Source: Candidatus Omnitrophota bacterium
GTDB lineage: Bacteria > Omnitrophota > Gorgyraeia > Gygaellales > Profunditerraquicolaceae
Length of the DNA: 13,097 nucleotides
Direction: 5' to 3'
Assembly (NCBI GenBank): GCA_016212045.1
Contig: JACRHO010000039.1
Coordinates: 1-13,097, forward strand
Below are positions 7,431 to 13,097 of this stretch, piece after piece. The notes under the pieces are model-generated. The model did not search any database, was not told the DNA's origin, and was given only the letters and a program-made list of their open reading frames with translations. The stretch's first letter is position 1. Each line of letters begins with the position of its first letter. Position numbers and translations under genes: made by a program.

Positions 7431-7457
7431 CTAAATTGTAATGAATGGTTGACGTTA
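7422..7457. promoter_or_regulatory. Candidate BirA operator (biotin repressor site)
   Basis: A perfect inverted repeat GTCAAC (7426-7431) and GTTGAC (7448-7453) is separated by 16 bases. Extended to 12-base arms, TACTGTCAACTA against TGGTTGACGTTA, ten of twelve positions are symmetric. This resembles published BirA sites, which have TTGTnAAC-type arms about 14-16 bases apart. It covers the -35 box of the bioB promoter and the last codon of birA, exactly where autogenous biotin control would be expected. Binding is inferred, not shown. Confidence 0.75.
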
Positions 7458-8414
7458 CCGGCAGTGCGCCACATCGCCTGCCATAATCTTTTCTGTAAGT
7501 CCGGAATCCTGCCTTAAGAGGAGGCCGCCGTCTATATCAATATCTATCGCCTCCCCTTCGCGCAGCTCTTTGTGAGAAATTACCTTTACCCTTCTGCCCA
7601 GGGTTATATTGTACTCACGCCATTGCTCAATGATTGGTTGCGGCCCTTTGCCTTGAAAAAGTAAATAATTTGCTTCTATTCTGCGTAATATCTCCTGTAA
7701 TAAATCTAAGCGATTGATATTTTCTTTTTTTTGCTCTTTTAATGAAGTGGCAGAAGTTAACAGCGCCTTCTTATCATTATTCACATTTAAACCCAGGCCA
7801 ATCACGGCAAAGCGCAATTCATCCGTCTCGGCATTTAACTCAGTTAATATGCCGCCTAACTTTTTCTGATACATTAAGATATCATTGGGCCATTTTATCT
7901 TTGCCTCTAAACCCGTAATCCTCTTGATTGCCTCGCAGATACTCACTGCGGCAAGCAGTGTAATTATCGGCGCCTGAGCCGGTAAAATCTTTGGCCTTAA
8001 AATTAAGGATAAATATACCCCTTTATATTTAGGGGAGAGCCAGCTTCTGCCCAGCCTGCCCCTGCCTTTGGTCTGGGTCTCGGAGATGACTAAGGTCCCA
8101 TCAGGTGAACCTTCCATGCCTAATTTTACAGCAATATCCATTGTTGAAGAAACGCTTTCAAAATAATAAATCTTTTTGCCGATAACTTTTGTATTCAAGC
8201 CGCGGCTGATTTCTGCGCTAAACAAGCGGTCAGGGATAGAAACCAGTTTGTATCCTAAATGCGGGACTGCCAAGATTTCATAGCCTGCCTCTTTTAACTC
8301 CTGAATGTGTTTCCAAAGTGCCTGGCGGCTAATCTTAAAATGGTGGCTCAACTCTTCGCCAGAAACATAATTTTCTTTTTTCTTTAAAAAATCAAGGATT
8401 TTGTCTCGCATCAT
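7455..8414 (-). CDS. birA: Bifunctional biotin ligase / biotin operon repressor BirA
   Basis: Activates biotin to biotinyl-AMP and attaches it to the carrier protein of biotin-dependent carboxylases; with biotinyl-AMP bound it represses bio genes. 319 residues, the length of two-function (group II) BirA. Seen: N-terminal winged helix (about 3-58) with VSGEELSHHFKISRQALWKHIQELKEAGYEI-type helices, ending in the wing at PHLGYKL; FESVSSTMD (85-93); biotin-binding GRGRLGR (117-123); KWPNDI (174-179); KKLGGIL (184-190) and IGLGLNVNN; C-terminal SH3-like domain to 319. ATG codons at 8414 and 8411 are both possible; the first shares one base with the nifS stop (TAATG). The operator in front of bioB agrees with a repressor role. 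Confidence 0.95.
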   Translation of the reverse strand: MMRDKILDFLKKKENYVSGEELSHHFKISRQALWKHIQELKEAGYEILAVPHLGYKLVSIPDRLFSAEISRGLNTKVIGKKIYYFESVSSTMDIAVKLGMEGSPDGTLVISETQTKGRGRLGRSWLSPKYKGVYLSLILRPKILPAQAPIITLLAAVSICEAIKRITGLEAKIKWPNDILMYQKKLGGILTELNAETDELRFAVIGLGLNVNNDKKALLTSATSLKEQKKENINRLDLLQEILRRIEANYLLFQGKGPQPIIEQWREYNITLGRRVKVISHKELREGEAIDIDIDGGLLLRQDSGLTEKIMAGDVAHCR

Positions 8415-9577
8415 TATTTCTTTTCATAGAGAGGAGACATCGCGCGCAGTTTCTGCGCGATCCCAGGCAGGTGTCCTAAAAGGTAGTCTATATCTTTTTC
8501 TTTAGTCCATCTGCCCAAGGTAACTCTTAAAGAGCCGTGGGCGATTTCCGGGGATAAACCAATGGCCAATAAGACGCTGGAAGGTTCTAAAGAAGTGGAA
8601 GTGCAGGCAGAACCCGTTGAGGCGGCAATGCCTAACATATCTAAATTAATCAGAATTGATTCGCCTTCAATATATTTGATAGAAAAATTGGCATTGTTGG
8701 GAAGCCTAATCTCTGGATGGCCGTTAAGGTAAACTTCCGGGATCTTAGCGAACACTTCCTTAATCAGCTTATCGCGCAGTTTTTTCTGAAACTCTGCTTC
8801 CTCCGGCATTTTCTCCTGGCATAATTCTATGGCTTTGCCTAATCCCACGATCCCGGATGTGTTATGAGTTGAGGCGCGCCTGCCTTTTTCCTGATCTCCG
8901 CCGTGTAAAAATTTCATCAGGCGCGTTCCTTTACGGATATACAACGCCCCTACTCCTTTGGGGCCATAGAATTTATGGGCAGAAAGCGAAAGAAGATTAA
9001 CCCTTAGCGCATTGACGTCCACGGGAATATGGCCGACGGTCTGCACTGCATCAGTATGAAAATATATTTCTTTCTCCTGGGCAATCTCCCCGATTTGGGC
9101 AATCGGCTCAATCGTCCCGATTTCATTATTGGCATGCATGACGGAAATGAGAATGGTTTTATCCGTAATTGCTTGCTTGATATCAGCAGGGTCAACTAAA
9201 CCATATTTATCTACACCGACAAAGGTAATTTTAAAGCCTCTCTTTTCTAAAAATTTACACGGCTCGGTTACCGCATGATGTTCAATACCAGTTGTAATGA
9301 TGTGCCTGCCTTTATCCTCTAAGGCATAGGCAGCGCCTGCGATGGCAAAATTATCCGCTTCTGTGCCGCCGGCAGTAAAAACAATCTCTTCGGCTTTGGC
9401 TCCTAAAAATTTAGCCAGCGTTTCTCTGGCGTCTTCAATTGCCTTTTTTGCCTCCTGGCCAAAAGTATGGATGCTGGAAGGATTGCCGAATTTCTCAAAA
9501 AAATACGGCTGCATCGCCTTTATTACCTCAGGGTCAGTGGGAGTAGTCGCAGCGTAATCTAAATAAATTCTCTTCAT
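8414..9577 (-). CDS. nifS: Cysteine desulfurase, NifS/IscS type
   Basis: PLP enzyme that takes sulfur from L-cysteine as a protein persulfide and passes it to Fe-S cluster, thiouridine and other sulfur pathways. 387 residues. Seen: YLDYAATTP (5-13), FGNPSSIH (30-37), GGTEADN (70-76), IEHHAV (98-103) with the PLP-stacking His, HANNEIGTIEPI (148-159), SAHKFYGPKGVGALY (199-213) with Lys202 as Schiff-base lysine, and STGSACTSTSLEPS (320-333) with Cys325 in the long mobile loop of the IscS/NifS group. Overlaps larE by four bases (ATGA) with a good ribosome site. No IscU, IscA or SUF genes are nearby; the Nfu-like gene upstream is the only scaffold candidate here. It may feed MnmA, BioB clusters, and the two sulfurtransferases beside it. 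Confidence 0.96.
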   Translation of the reverse strand: MKRIYLDYAATTPTDPEVIKAMQPYFFEKFGNPSSIHTFGQEAKKAIEDARETLAKFLGAKAEEIVFTAGGTEADNFAIAGAAYALEDKGRHIITTGIEHHAVTEPCKFLEKRGFKITFVGVDKYGLVDPADIKQAITDKTILISVMHANNEIGTIEPIAQIGEIAQEKEIYFHTDAVQTVGHIPVDVNALRVNLLSLSAHKFYGPKGVGALYIRKGTRLMKFLHGGDQEKGRRASTHNTSGIVGLGKAIELCQEKMPEEAEFQKKLRDKLIKEVFAKIPEVYLNGHPEIRLPNNANFSIKYIEGESILINLDMLGIAASTGSACTSTSLEPSSVLLAIGLSPEIAHGSLRVTLGRWTKEKDIDYLLGHLPGIAQKLRAMSPLYEKK

Positions 9578-10368
9578 TTCTTTATCACCTCATTTAAACT
9601 TCCGGTGCGATAACCTTCTAAATCTAATGTTACATAATTATAGCCCATTTTTTTAAATCTTTCTACGATGAGATCGCCTTTACGGATGAGCGCGAGGATA
9701 TCTTTTTTCATTACCTCTATACGGCAGAGGCCGTTGTAATGCCTAAGTCTTACCTGGTTAAGACCCATCCTTCTTAATACATTCTCCGCTTTGTCTATGC
9801 GCTCTAACAAATGGGGCGTAATCTTAGTGCCATAAGGAATGCGGGAGGCCAGACACGCCAGCGACGGTTTATTCCAGGTTTTAAGACCCAATTTATTACT
9901 TAATCGGCGGATATCATCTTTGGTAAACCCGGCCTGCTCTAACGGCGAACACACCCCCAGTTCTTCTTTAGCTTTATTTCCGGGACGGAAATCCTTTTTA
10001 TCCGAGAGATTGCTGGCATCTGCGACAAAATTTAATCTGTTTTTTCTGGCTATATCTTTGAGCCTACTGAATAATTCTTTTTTGCAAAAATAACAACGGT
10101 TAACTGGATTAGCAATGAATCTGGCATCTTGCAATTCTTGGGTCTGAATTATTTTATGCCTTGCGCCTAATATCCTAGCCATCCTTTTAGAAAAAGTTAA
10201 TTCTTCAGGCGGGTAAGTAGGCGAATTTGCGGTTACTGCCAAGACCTTATCTTTTAAGACCTCATGCGCAATTTTTAATAAAAAGGTGCTGTCTATGCCT
10301 CCAGAATAAGCAACTAACACCGAATCCATTGCTTGCAATATTTTTTTTAATTTTCTTAATTTATTCAT
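9574..10368 (-). CDS. larE: LarE-like ATP-dependent sulfurtransferase (PP-loop)
   Basis: LarE adenylates a pyridinium dicarboxylate mononucleotide and inserts sulfur during synthesis of the nickel-pincer cofactor of lactate racemase. 264 residues, near the family length. Seen: PP-loop SGGIDST (22-28), TANSPTYPPEE (46-56), NPVNRCYFCKKELF (87-100), DASNLSDKKDFRPG (117-130), ELGVCSPLEQA (136-146), and TWNKPSLACLASRIPYG (164-180), where C172 sits at the position of the sacrificial Cys of Lactobacillus LarE. C92 and C95 with C172 could instead hold a [4Fe-4S] cluster, as reported for some LarE proteins. Start ATG at 10368, one base after the ferredoxin stop; a longer in-frame start would run through the whole ferredoxin end and is not credible. 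LarA, LarB and LarC are absent from the window, and the neighbours all handle sulfur, so the true acceptor may differ; the family is sure, the substrate not. Confidence 0.85.
   Translation of the reverse strand: MNKLRKLKKILQAMDSVLVAYSGGIDSTFLLKIAHEVLKDKVLAVTANSPTYPPEELTFSKRMARILGARHKIIQTQELQDARFIANPVNRCYFCKKELFSRLKDIARKNRLNFVADASNLSDKKDFRPGNKAKEELGVCSPLEQAGFTKDDIRRLSNKLGLKTWNKPSLACLASRIPYGTKITPHLLERIDKAENVLRRMGLNQVRLRHYNGLCRIEVMKKDILALIRKGDLIVERFKKMGYNYVTLDLEGYRTGSLNEVIKK
9585..9591 (-). promoter_or_regulatory. Ribosome binding site of nifS
   Basis: Minus strand GAGGTGA lies 7 bases before the nifS ATG at 9577, inside the last codons of larE. A strong site that fixes the start even though the two genes overlap. 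Confidence 0.7.
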
Positions 10369-10369
10369 C

Positions 10370-10777
10370 TTAAAAGTGCACTTCCATCGCGCGGGTAGGG
10401 CAAATCTTGACGCAGAGTTCACAGGCAATGCATTTATTATCGTAGAAATGCACCTTGCGCGTAATGTGATCGACTGCCAGGGCTCCTGTAGGACAGATCG
10501 GCACGCAGACTCCACAGTCAGTGCATTTGACTTCGTTGCGGATGACATCCTGGCTTAAGGGCTGAATCCTTACCCCGCAGGACTCTAAATACGTAATGCC
10601 CTGGTTAAAATTTCTATCTTCGCCGGTTAACTCTAAAACCATCAGGCCTTCTTCCTGCGGCGTGACATAGGCCTTAAGGATATTAAACTTCAAATCGTAG
10701 TCCTTCACCAGTTTATAAACAATCGGCTCGTCAACCAAGCGATGCGGAAAGTGTAATACAATTCTTTTGGAAATCAT
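10370..10777 (-). CDS. NIL-domain 2[4Fe-4S] ferredoxin, partner of the aspartate-semialdehyde sulfurtransferase
   Basis: 135 residues with two parts. Residues 1-78 fit the NIL domain (found also in methionine ABC transporter ATPases): KRIVLHFPHRLVDEPIVYKL at the start, ILKAYVTPQEEGLMVLELTG in the middle. Residues 81-135 are a bacterial-type ferredoxin with two CxxCxxCxxxCP motifs: C85, C88, C91, C95 and C116, C119, C122, C126. This architecture equals MA1822 of Methanosarcina acetivorans, which acts with MA1821 in making homocysteine from aspartate semialdehyde and sulfide, apparently as the electron or sulfur-transfer partner. Here it directly follows the MA1821-like gene, 13 bases apart. 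A strong ribosome site AGGAGG overlaps that gene's stop. A solitary Cys67 lies in the NIL part. Confidence 0.9.
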   Translation of the reverse strand: MISKRIVLHFPHRLVDEPIVYKLVKDYDLKFNILKAYVTPQEEGLMVLELTGEDRNFNQGITYLESCGVRIQPLSQDVIRNEVKCTDCGVCVPICPTGALAVDHITRKVHFYDNKCIACELCVKICPTRAMEVHF

Positions 10778-10786
10778 TTCGCCTCG

Positions 10787-10792
10787 CCTCCT
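10787..10792 (-). promoter_or_regulatory. Ribosome binding site of the NIL-ferredoxin gene
   Basis: Minus strand AGGAGG, a full match to the anti-Shine-Dalgarno core, lies 9 bases before ATG 10777 and overlaps the stop codon (TAG) of the upstream sulfurtransferase gene. Confidence 0.7.
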
Positions 10793-11996
10793 AAATGCTA
10801 ATCGGTCTTTCTTTTAAAGATTTAAAGGTGTAGCCGGATTCTGCGCCGGGCAAAGGCGCCACGGCTTCAGTCAAGACAAAGTCGCCTTTTTTAATCCAAG
10901 ATTTTAATTCCTCGGCAATCTCGTGCGCTTTAGAATAACTGGATAAATTACCTGTGGGCACCTCTTTATCCTGCACTCTAATCTTTCCGGATTTCAACTG
11001 GGCGTAATTTACCTCGCCTAAACTCCCAGCAATCATTTGCGGATAAGCCTGGGAATAATCCACCACCTGGGCGTAAATCTCTTCATCCTTAGCCGCGGTA
11101 TATTTAACTATTTCTTCATTTAAAATCGGGATGGGCACGCCTATCCCCACGACTAAAGTTGCTCCGTAACCCAACATACTTGTACCTAAAAGCCAGGCGG
11201 GTTTCATCTGTTTTAAATCACCGATTACTGCCAAGGTGCCTGCAGGCGCCTGGGGAATCCCGTTATCTTTTCTTTTTACCGACGGATTATGCTGGGTGCC
11301 CTGCCAAGCAACATATCCGATACCGCCGCCTAAGAATATCTTAGTGCCAATGCCGATGGTTTTGTAATAGGGATCCTTTAAAAGCGGCGAGAGTTGGCCT
11401 GCAGAACAATAATTAGCATTGCCTAATTTGGGTTTTAACTCACCCATATAGGTATAAATAATTTTATCCGATAAATTTACCGCCACATTATAATTCTGAT
11501 AACAGTTGCGGATATTATAGAGTACTGCCTCATTGAGGTCCTTAAGATTAATCAGCGTTTCAAGTTTCTTGCGCGGATAGCAATCTGTGCCATAGGCAGT
11601 GGCCTCCAAGCGCATATCTTTGCCTTCTGCTAATTCCTGGATGACATGAGCGCCGCCATATTTAAATTCGCCGGGAAAGACTTTATTGCGCGGGTCATCA
11701 TCAGGTATGGCGGTTGCGCCCAAATAAATATCCACTGCCGCAAAACCGCAGTAGGCAGGCACATCATTAAGTTTACAGGTGCCGCCGCCTAATTTTATTC
11801 TGGGTTTAGCGTGTCCGATGTTAAAATAGGCGCCGGATGAGCACATTGGGCCAAAGGTGCCGGTGGTAACCACGTCTACTTCTTGGGCTGCCTTTTTCAG
11901 GCCTTTCTTATCCACCAGATCAATAATCTCTTCGGCAGTAACTACTACTGCCTTGCCCTGTTTTATCTTTTCATTTATTTCTTTAATTGTCTTCAC
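10791..11996 (-). CDS. L-aspartate-semialdehyde sulfurtransferase (HcyBio / DUF39 family)
   Basis: Family known from methanogens (MA1821) to turn aspartate semialdehyde and sulfide into homocysteine, bypassing O-acyl-homoserine. 401 residues. Seen: TAEEIIDLVDKKGLKKAA (20-37), VVTTGTFGPMCSSGAYFNIGH (42-62) with Cys52, KLGGGTCKLNDVPAYCG (68-84), GATAIPDDD (93-101), the GGAHVIQELAEGK stretch (114-126), TAYGTDCYPRK (133-143) with Cys139, then FLGGGIGYVAWQGTQHNP and a C-terminal TEAVAPLPG. By motif position Cys52 and Cys139 probably match the two cysteines found important in MA1821. Unlike MA1821, no CBS domain pair follows. Start is GTG at 11996, supported by GAGGTGG five bases upstream. The paired NIL-ferredoxin gene follows after 13 bases, which makes the assignment firm. 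Confidence 0.9.
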   Translation of the reverse strand: MKTIKEINEKIKQGKAVVVTAEEIIDLVDKKGLKKAAQEVDVVTTGTFGPMCSSGAYFNIGHAKPRIKLGGGTCKLNDVPAYCGFAAVDIYLGATAIPDDDPRNKVFPGEFKYGGAHVIQELAEGKDMRLEATAYGTDCYPRKKLETLINLKDLNEAVLYNIRNCYQNYNVAVNLSDKIIYTYMGELKPKLGNANYCSAGQLSPLLKDPYYKTIGIGTKIFLGGGIGYVAWQGTQHNPSVKRKDNGIPQAPAGTLAVIGDLKQMKPAWLLGTSMLGYGATLVVGIGVPIPILNEEIVKYTAAKDEEIYAQVVDYSQAYPQMIAGSLGEVNYAQLKSGKIRVQDKEVPTGNLSSYSKAHEIAEELKSWIKKGDFVLTEAVAPLPGAESGYTFKSLKERPISI

Positions 11997-12001
11997 TCAA
12001 A

Positions 12002-12008
12002 CCACCTC
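12002..12008 (-). promoter_or_regulatory. Ribosome binding site fixing the GTG start of the HcyBio gene
   Basis: Minus strand GAGGTGG lies 5 bases before GTG 11996 in the 15-base gap after the Nfu-like gene. Its strength and spacing decide for GTG over any later ATG. Confidence 0.7.
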
Positions 12009-12011
12009 TTT

Positions 12012-12233
12012 CTATATGGCAATTACTTCTTTTACCTCGGGAACTTCTTCTTTTAATAATTTTTCAATGCCCATCTTCAAGGTCATCTGGCTCATCGGGC
12101 AACAGCCGCAGGAACCGGTAAGTTTCAGCTTTACCACGCCGTCATCAGTAACCTCCACCAAATCCACATTGCCGCCGTCGGCCCGAAGCATTGGCCTAAT
12201 TTTTTCTAATGCCGCTTCTACTTTTTCTTTCAT
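12012..12233 (-). CDS. Nfu-type Fe-S scaffold protein (NifU C-terminal domain)
   Basis: 73 residues, a stand-alone NifU C-terminal domain that binds and hands on Fe-S clusters through a CxxC pair at a dimer interface. Seen: VEAALEKIRPMLRADGGNVDL (5-25), where LRxDGGxV is the family signature, and LTGSCGCCPMSQMTLKMGIE (38-57), where C42 and C45 form CxxC; the usual small residue between them is Cys44, an additional thiol. The rest (KLLKEEVPEVKEVIAI) closes the domain. It lacks the N-terminal IscU-like and ferredoxin parts of full NifU. Start ATG 12233 has GGGAG 8 bases upstream. It lies between cysK and the sulfurtransferase gene, so it may load clusters on the ferredoxin, on NadA and on BioB. 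Confidence 0.92.
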   Translation of the reverse strand: MKEKVEAALEKIRPMLRADGGNVDLVEVTDDGVVKLKLTGSCGCCPMSQMTLKMGIEKLLKEEVPEVKEVIAI

Positions 12234-12250
12234 TTTGGCTTCTCCCTTTT

Positions 12251-13097
12251 TTACTTAAATAGTTCAGTGCTTAAATAACGCTCGCCAGTATCCGGTAATA
12301 TGACCACAATGAGTTTTCCTTTATTCTCCTGCCGATTAGCCACATTAAGCGCGGCAAAGGTGGCTGCCCCGGAAGAAACGCCGGCTAATATCCCTTCTTC
12401 TTTAGCCAAACGCCTGGAGGTATTGATGGCCTCTTCATTAGAGACCTGAATTATTTCATCAATGAGCTTGGTGTTTAAGACCTGCGGGACAAAACCTGCG
12501 CCAATTCCCTGGATCTTATGCGGGCCGGGCTTACCGCCGGACAACACAGGTGAATCCTTGGGCTCCACGGCAATAGCCTTAAAAAGCGGTTTCTTTTTTT
12601 TGATTACTTCTGCCACGCCAGTAATGGTGCCGCCGGTGCCTACGCCCGCGACTAAAATATCTACTTTACCCTCTGTATCTTTCCAGATTTCTTGGGCAGT
12701 AGTTTGGCGGTGAATCTCCGGGTTGGCCGGATTTTTAAACTGCTGGGGCATAAAAACCCGCTTATTTTGCCGGGCTAACTCTTCAGCTTTTTTCACTGCG
12801 CCGGACATACCTTCGCTGCCCGACGTCAATACAATCTCCGCGCCAAATGCGGACAAGAGTTGCCGGCGCTCCACACTCATCGTCTCTGGCATAGTTAAAA
12901 CTAACTTTAAACCTTTTACCGCGCAGACAAAGGCCAAGGCAATGCCAGTATTACCTGAGGTTGGCTCCATAATTATAGTATCTTTATTTATCCTGCCTTC
13001 CTTCTCAGCCGCCTCAATCATACTTAAACCAATCCTATCCTTCACTGAAGCACAGGGATTATAGAACTCTAATTTTGCTGCCAGCGTAGCCACGCAA
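12251..13097 (-). CDS. cysK: Cysteine synthase (O-acetylserine sulfhydrylase), N-terminus cut by window edge
   Basis: PLP enzyme that makes L-cysteine from O-acetylserine and sulfide. About 281 residues are present; the first 25-30 lie beyond the right edge (the frame stays open to base 13097, so the GTG at 13093 is internal, not a start). Seen: KLEFYNPCASVKDRIG with the Schiff-base lysine, EPTSGNTGIALAF (substrate-binding Asn loop), MPETMSVERRQLL, the PQQFKNPANPEIH segment, GVGTGGTITG (PLP-phosphate loop), IQGIGAGFVP, GVSSGAA with the Ser that meets the pyridine nitrogen, and C-terminal LPDTGERYLSTELF. These favour CysK over cystathionine beta-synthase or threonine synthase. No cysE is in view. 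As the first seen gene of the operon it gives the cysteine that NifS then uses. Confidence 0.95.
   Translation of the reverse strand, partial: CVATLAAKLEFYNPCASVKDRIGLSMIEAAEKEGRINKDTIIMEPTSGNTGIALAFVCAVKGLKLVLTMPETMSVERRQLLSAFGAEIVLTSGSEGMSGAVKKAEELARQNKRVFMPQQFKNPANPEIHRQTTAQEIWKDTEGKVDILVAGVGTGGTITGVAEVIKKKKPLFKAIAVEPKDSPVLSGGKPGPHKIQGIGAGFVPQVLNTKLIDEIIQVSNEEAINTSRRLAKEEGILAGVSSGAATFAALNVANRQENKGKLIVVILPDTGERYLSTELFK

Noticed and set aside
7449..7487. Possible plus-strand promoter reading into birA antisense (TTGACG, CATAAT)
   Set aside because: The two boxes are 27 bases apart, far from the needed 16-18; the TTGACG is explained by the operator arm.
10369..10548. In-frame extension of larE by 60 codons upstream of ATG 10368
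   Set aside because: It runs in another frame across the C-terminal ferredoxin part of the preceding gene, has no family resemblance, and the protein begins in a normal way at 10368.
12251..13093. Full-length cysK starting at GTG 13093
   Set aside because: The frame stays open to the window end and the usual N-terminal strand of CysK is missing, so the gene begins outside.
1..13097. CRISPR arrays, tRNA or rRNA genes, insertion sequences, riboswitches
   Set aside because: None seen by eye. Protein genes fill the window and the only gap over 20 bases is explained by the control region before bioB.

Overview
The window holds fifteen protein genes, all on the minus strand and packed with overlaps or gaps of at most 17 bases. 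The only larger gap is 75 bases (7380-7454). I see no RNA gene, insertion sequence, CRISPR array or long repeat. Both edges cut genes: cysK loses its N-terminus at the right edge and nadA its C-terminus at the left edge. All genes have full-length, intact frames apart from these cuts.

Read in the direction of transcription (right to left), the first block (13097-7455) is a sulfur-handling operon: cysteine synthase CysK, a small Nfu-type Fe-S scaffold, an L-aspartate-semialdehyde sulfurtransferase (HcyBio/DUF39 family), its NIL-domain 2[4Fe-4S] ferredoxin partner, a LarE-like PP-loop sulfurtransferase, the cysteine desulfurase NifS/IscS, and the biotin ligase/repressor BirA. This set suggests that sulfide is fixed both into cysteine and directly into homocysteine, the second route being known from methanogens and many anaerobic bacteria. 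NifS and Nfu would supply persulfide sulfur and Fe-S clusters.

The second block (7379-1, continuing off the edge) is a complete biotin operon in the order bioB-bioF-bioH-bioC-bioD-bioA, followed by mnmA (tRNA 2-thiouridylase) and nadA (quinolinate synthase). BioC and BioH make the pimeloyl-ACP precursor from fatty-acid synthesis intermediates; BioF, BioA, BioD and BioB complete the bicyclic vitamin. Between the blocks, about 75 bases combine a BirA-type operator, a consensus sigma-70 promoter for bioB and an intrinsic terminator for the upstream operon, with the promoter -10 box lying in the terminator loop. The two blocks share a logic: BioB, MnmA and NadA all need sulfur or Fe-S clusters that the first block could supply, and BirA from the first block should control the second.

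The organism is a bacterium (sigma-70 promoter, Shine-Dalgarno sites, BirA with DNA-binding domain), probably a strict anaerobe. The reasons are the direct homocysteine sulfurylation pair and a BioB whose cysteine pattern looks like the oxygen-sensitive type with a non-[2Fe-2S] auxiliary cluster. The dense operons and moderate G+C would fit uncultivated lineages such as Omnitrophota, but that placement is a guess. No new kind of system is evident; the most interesting points are the composite control region, the LarE-like gene inside the homocysteine/cysteine sulfur operon, and the BioB ligand pattern.
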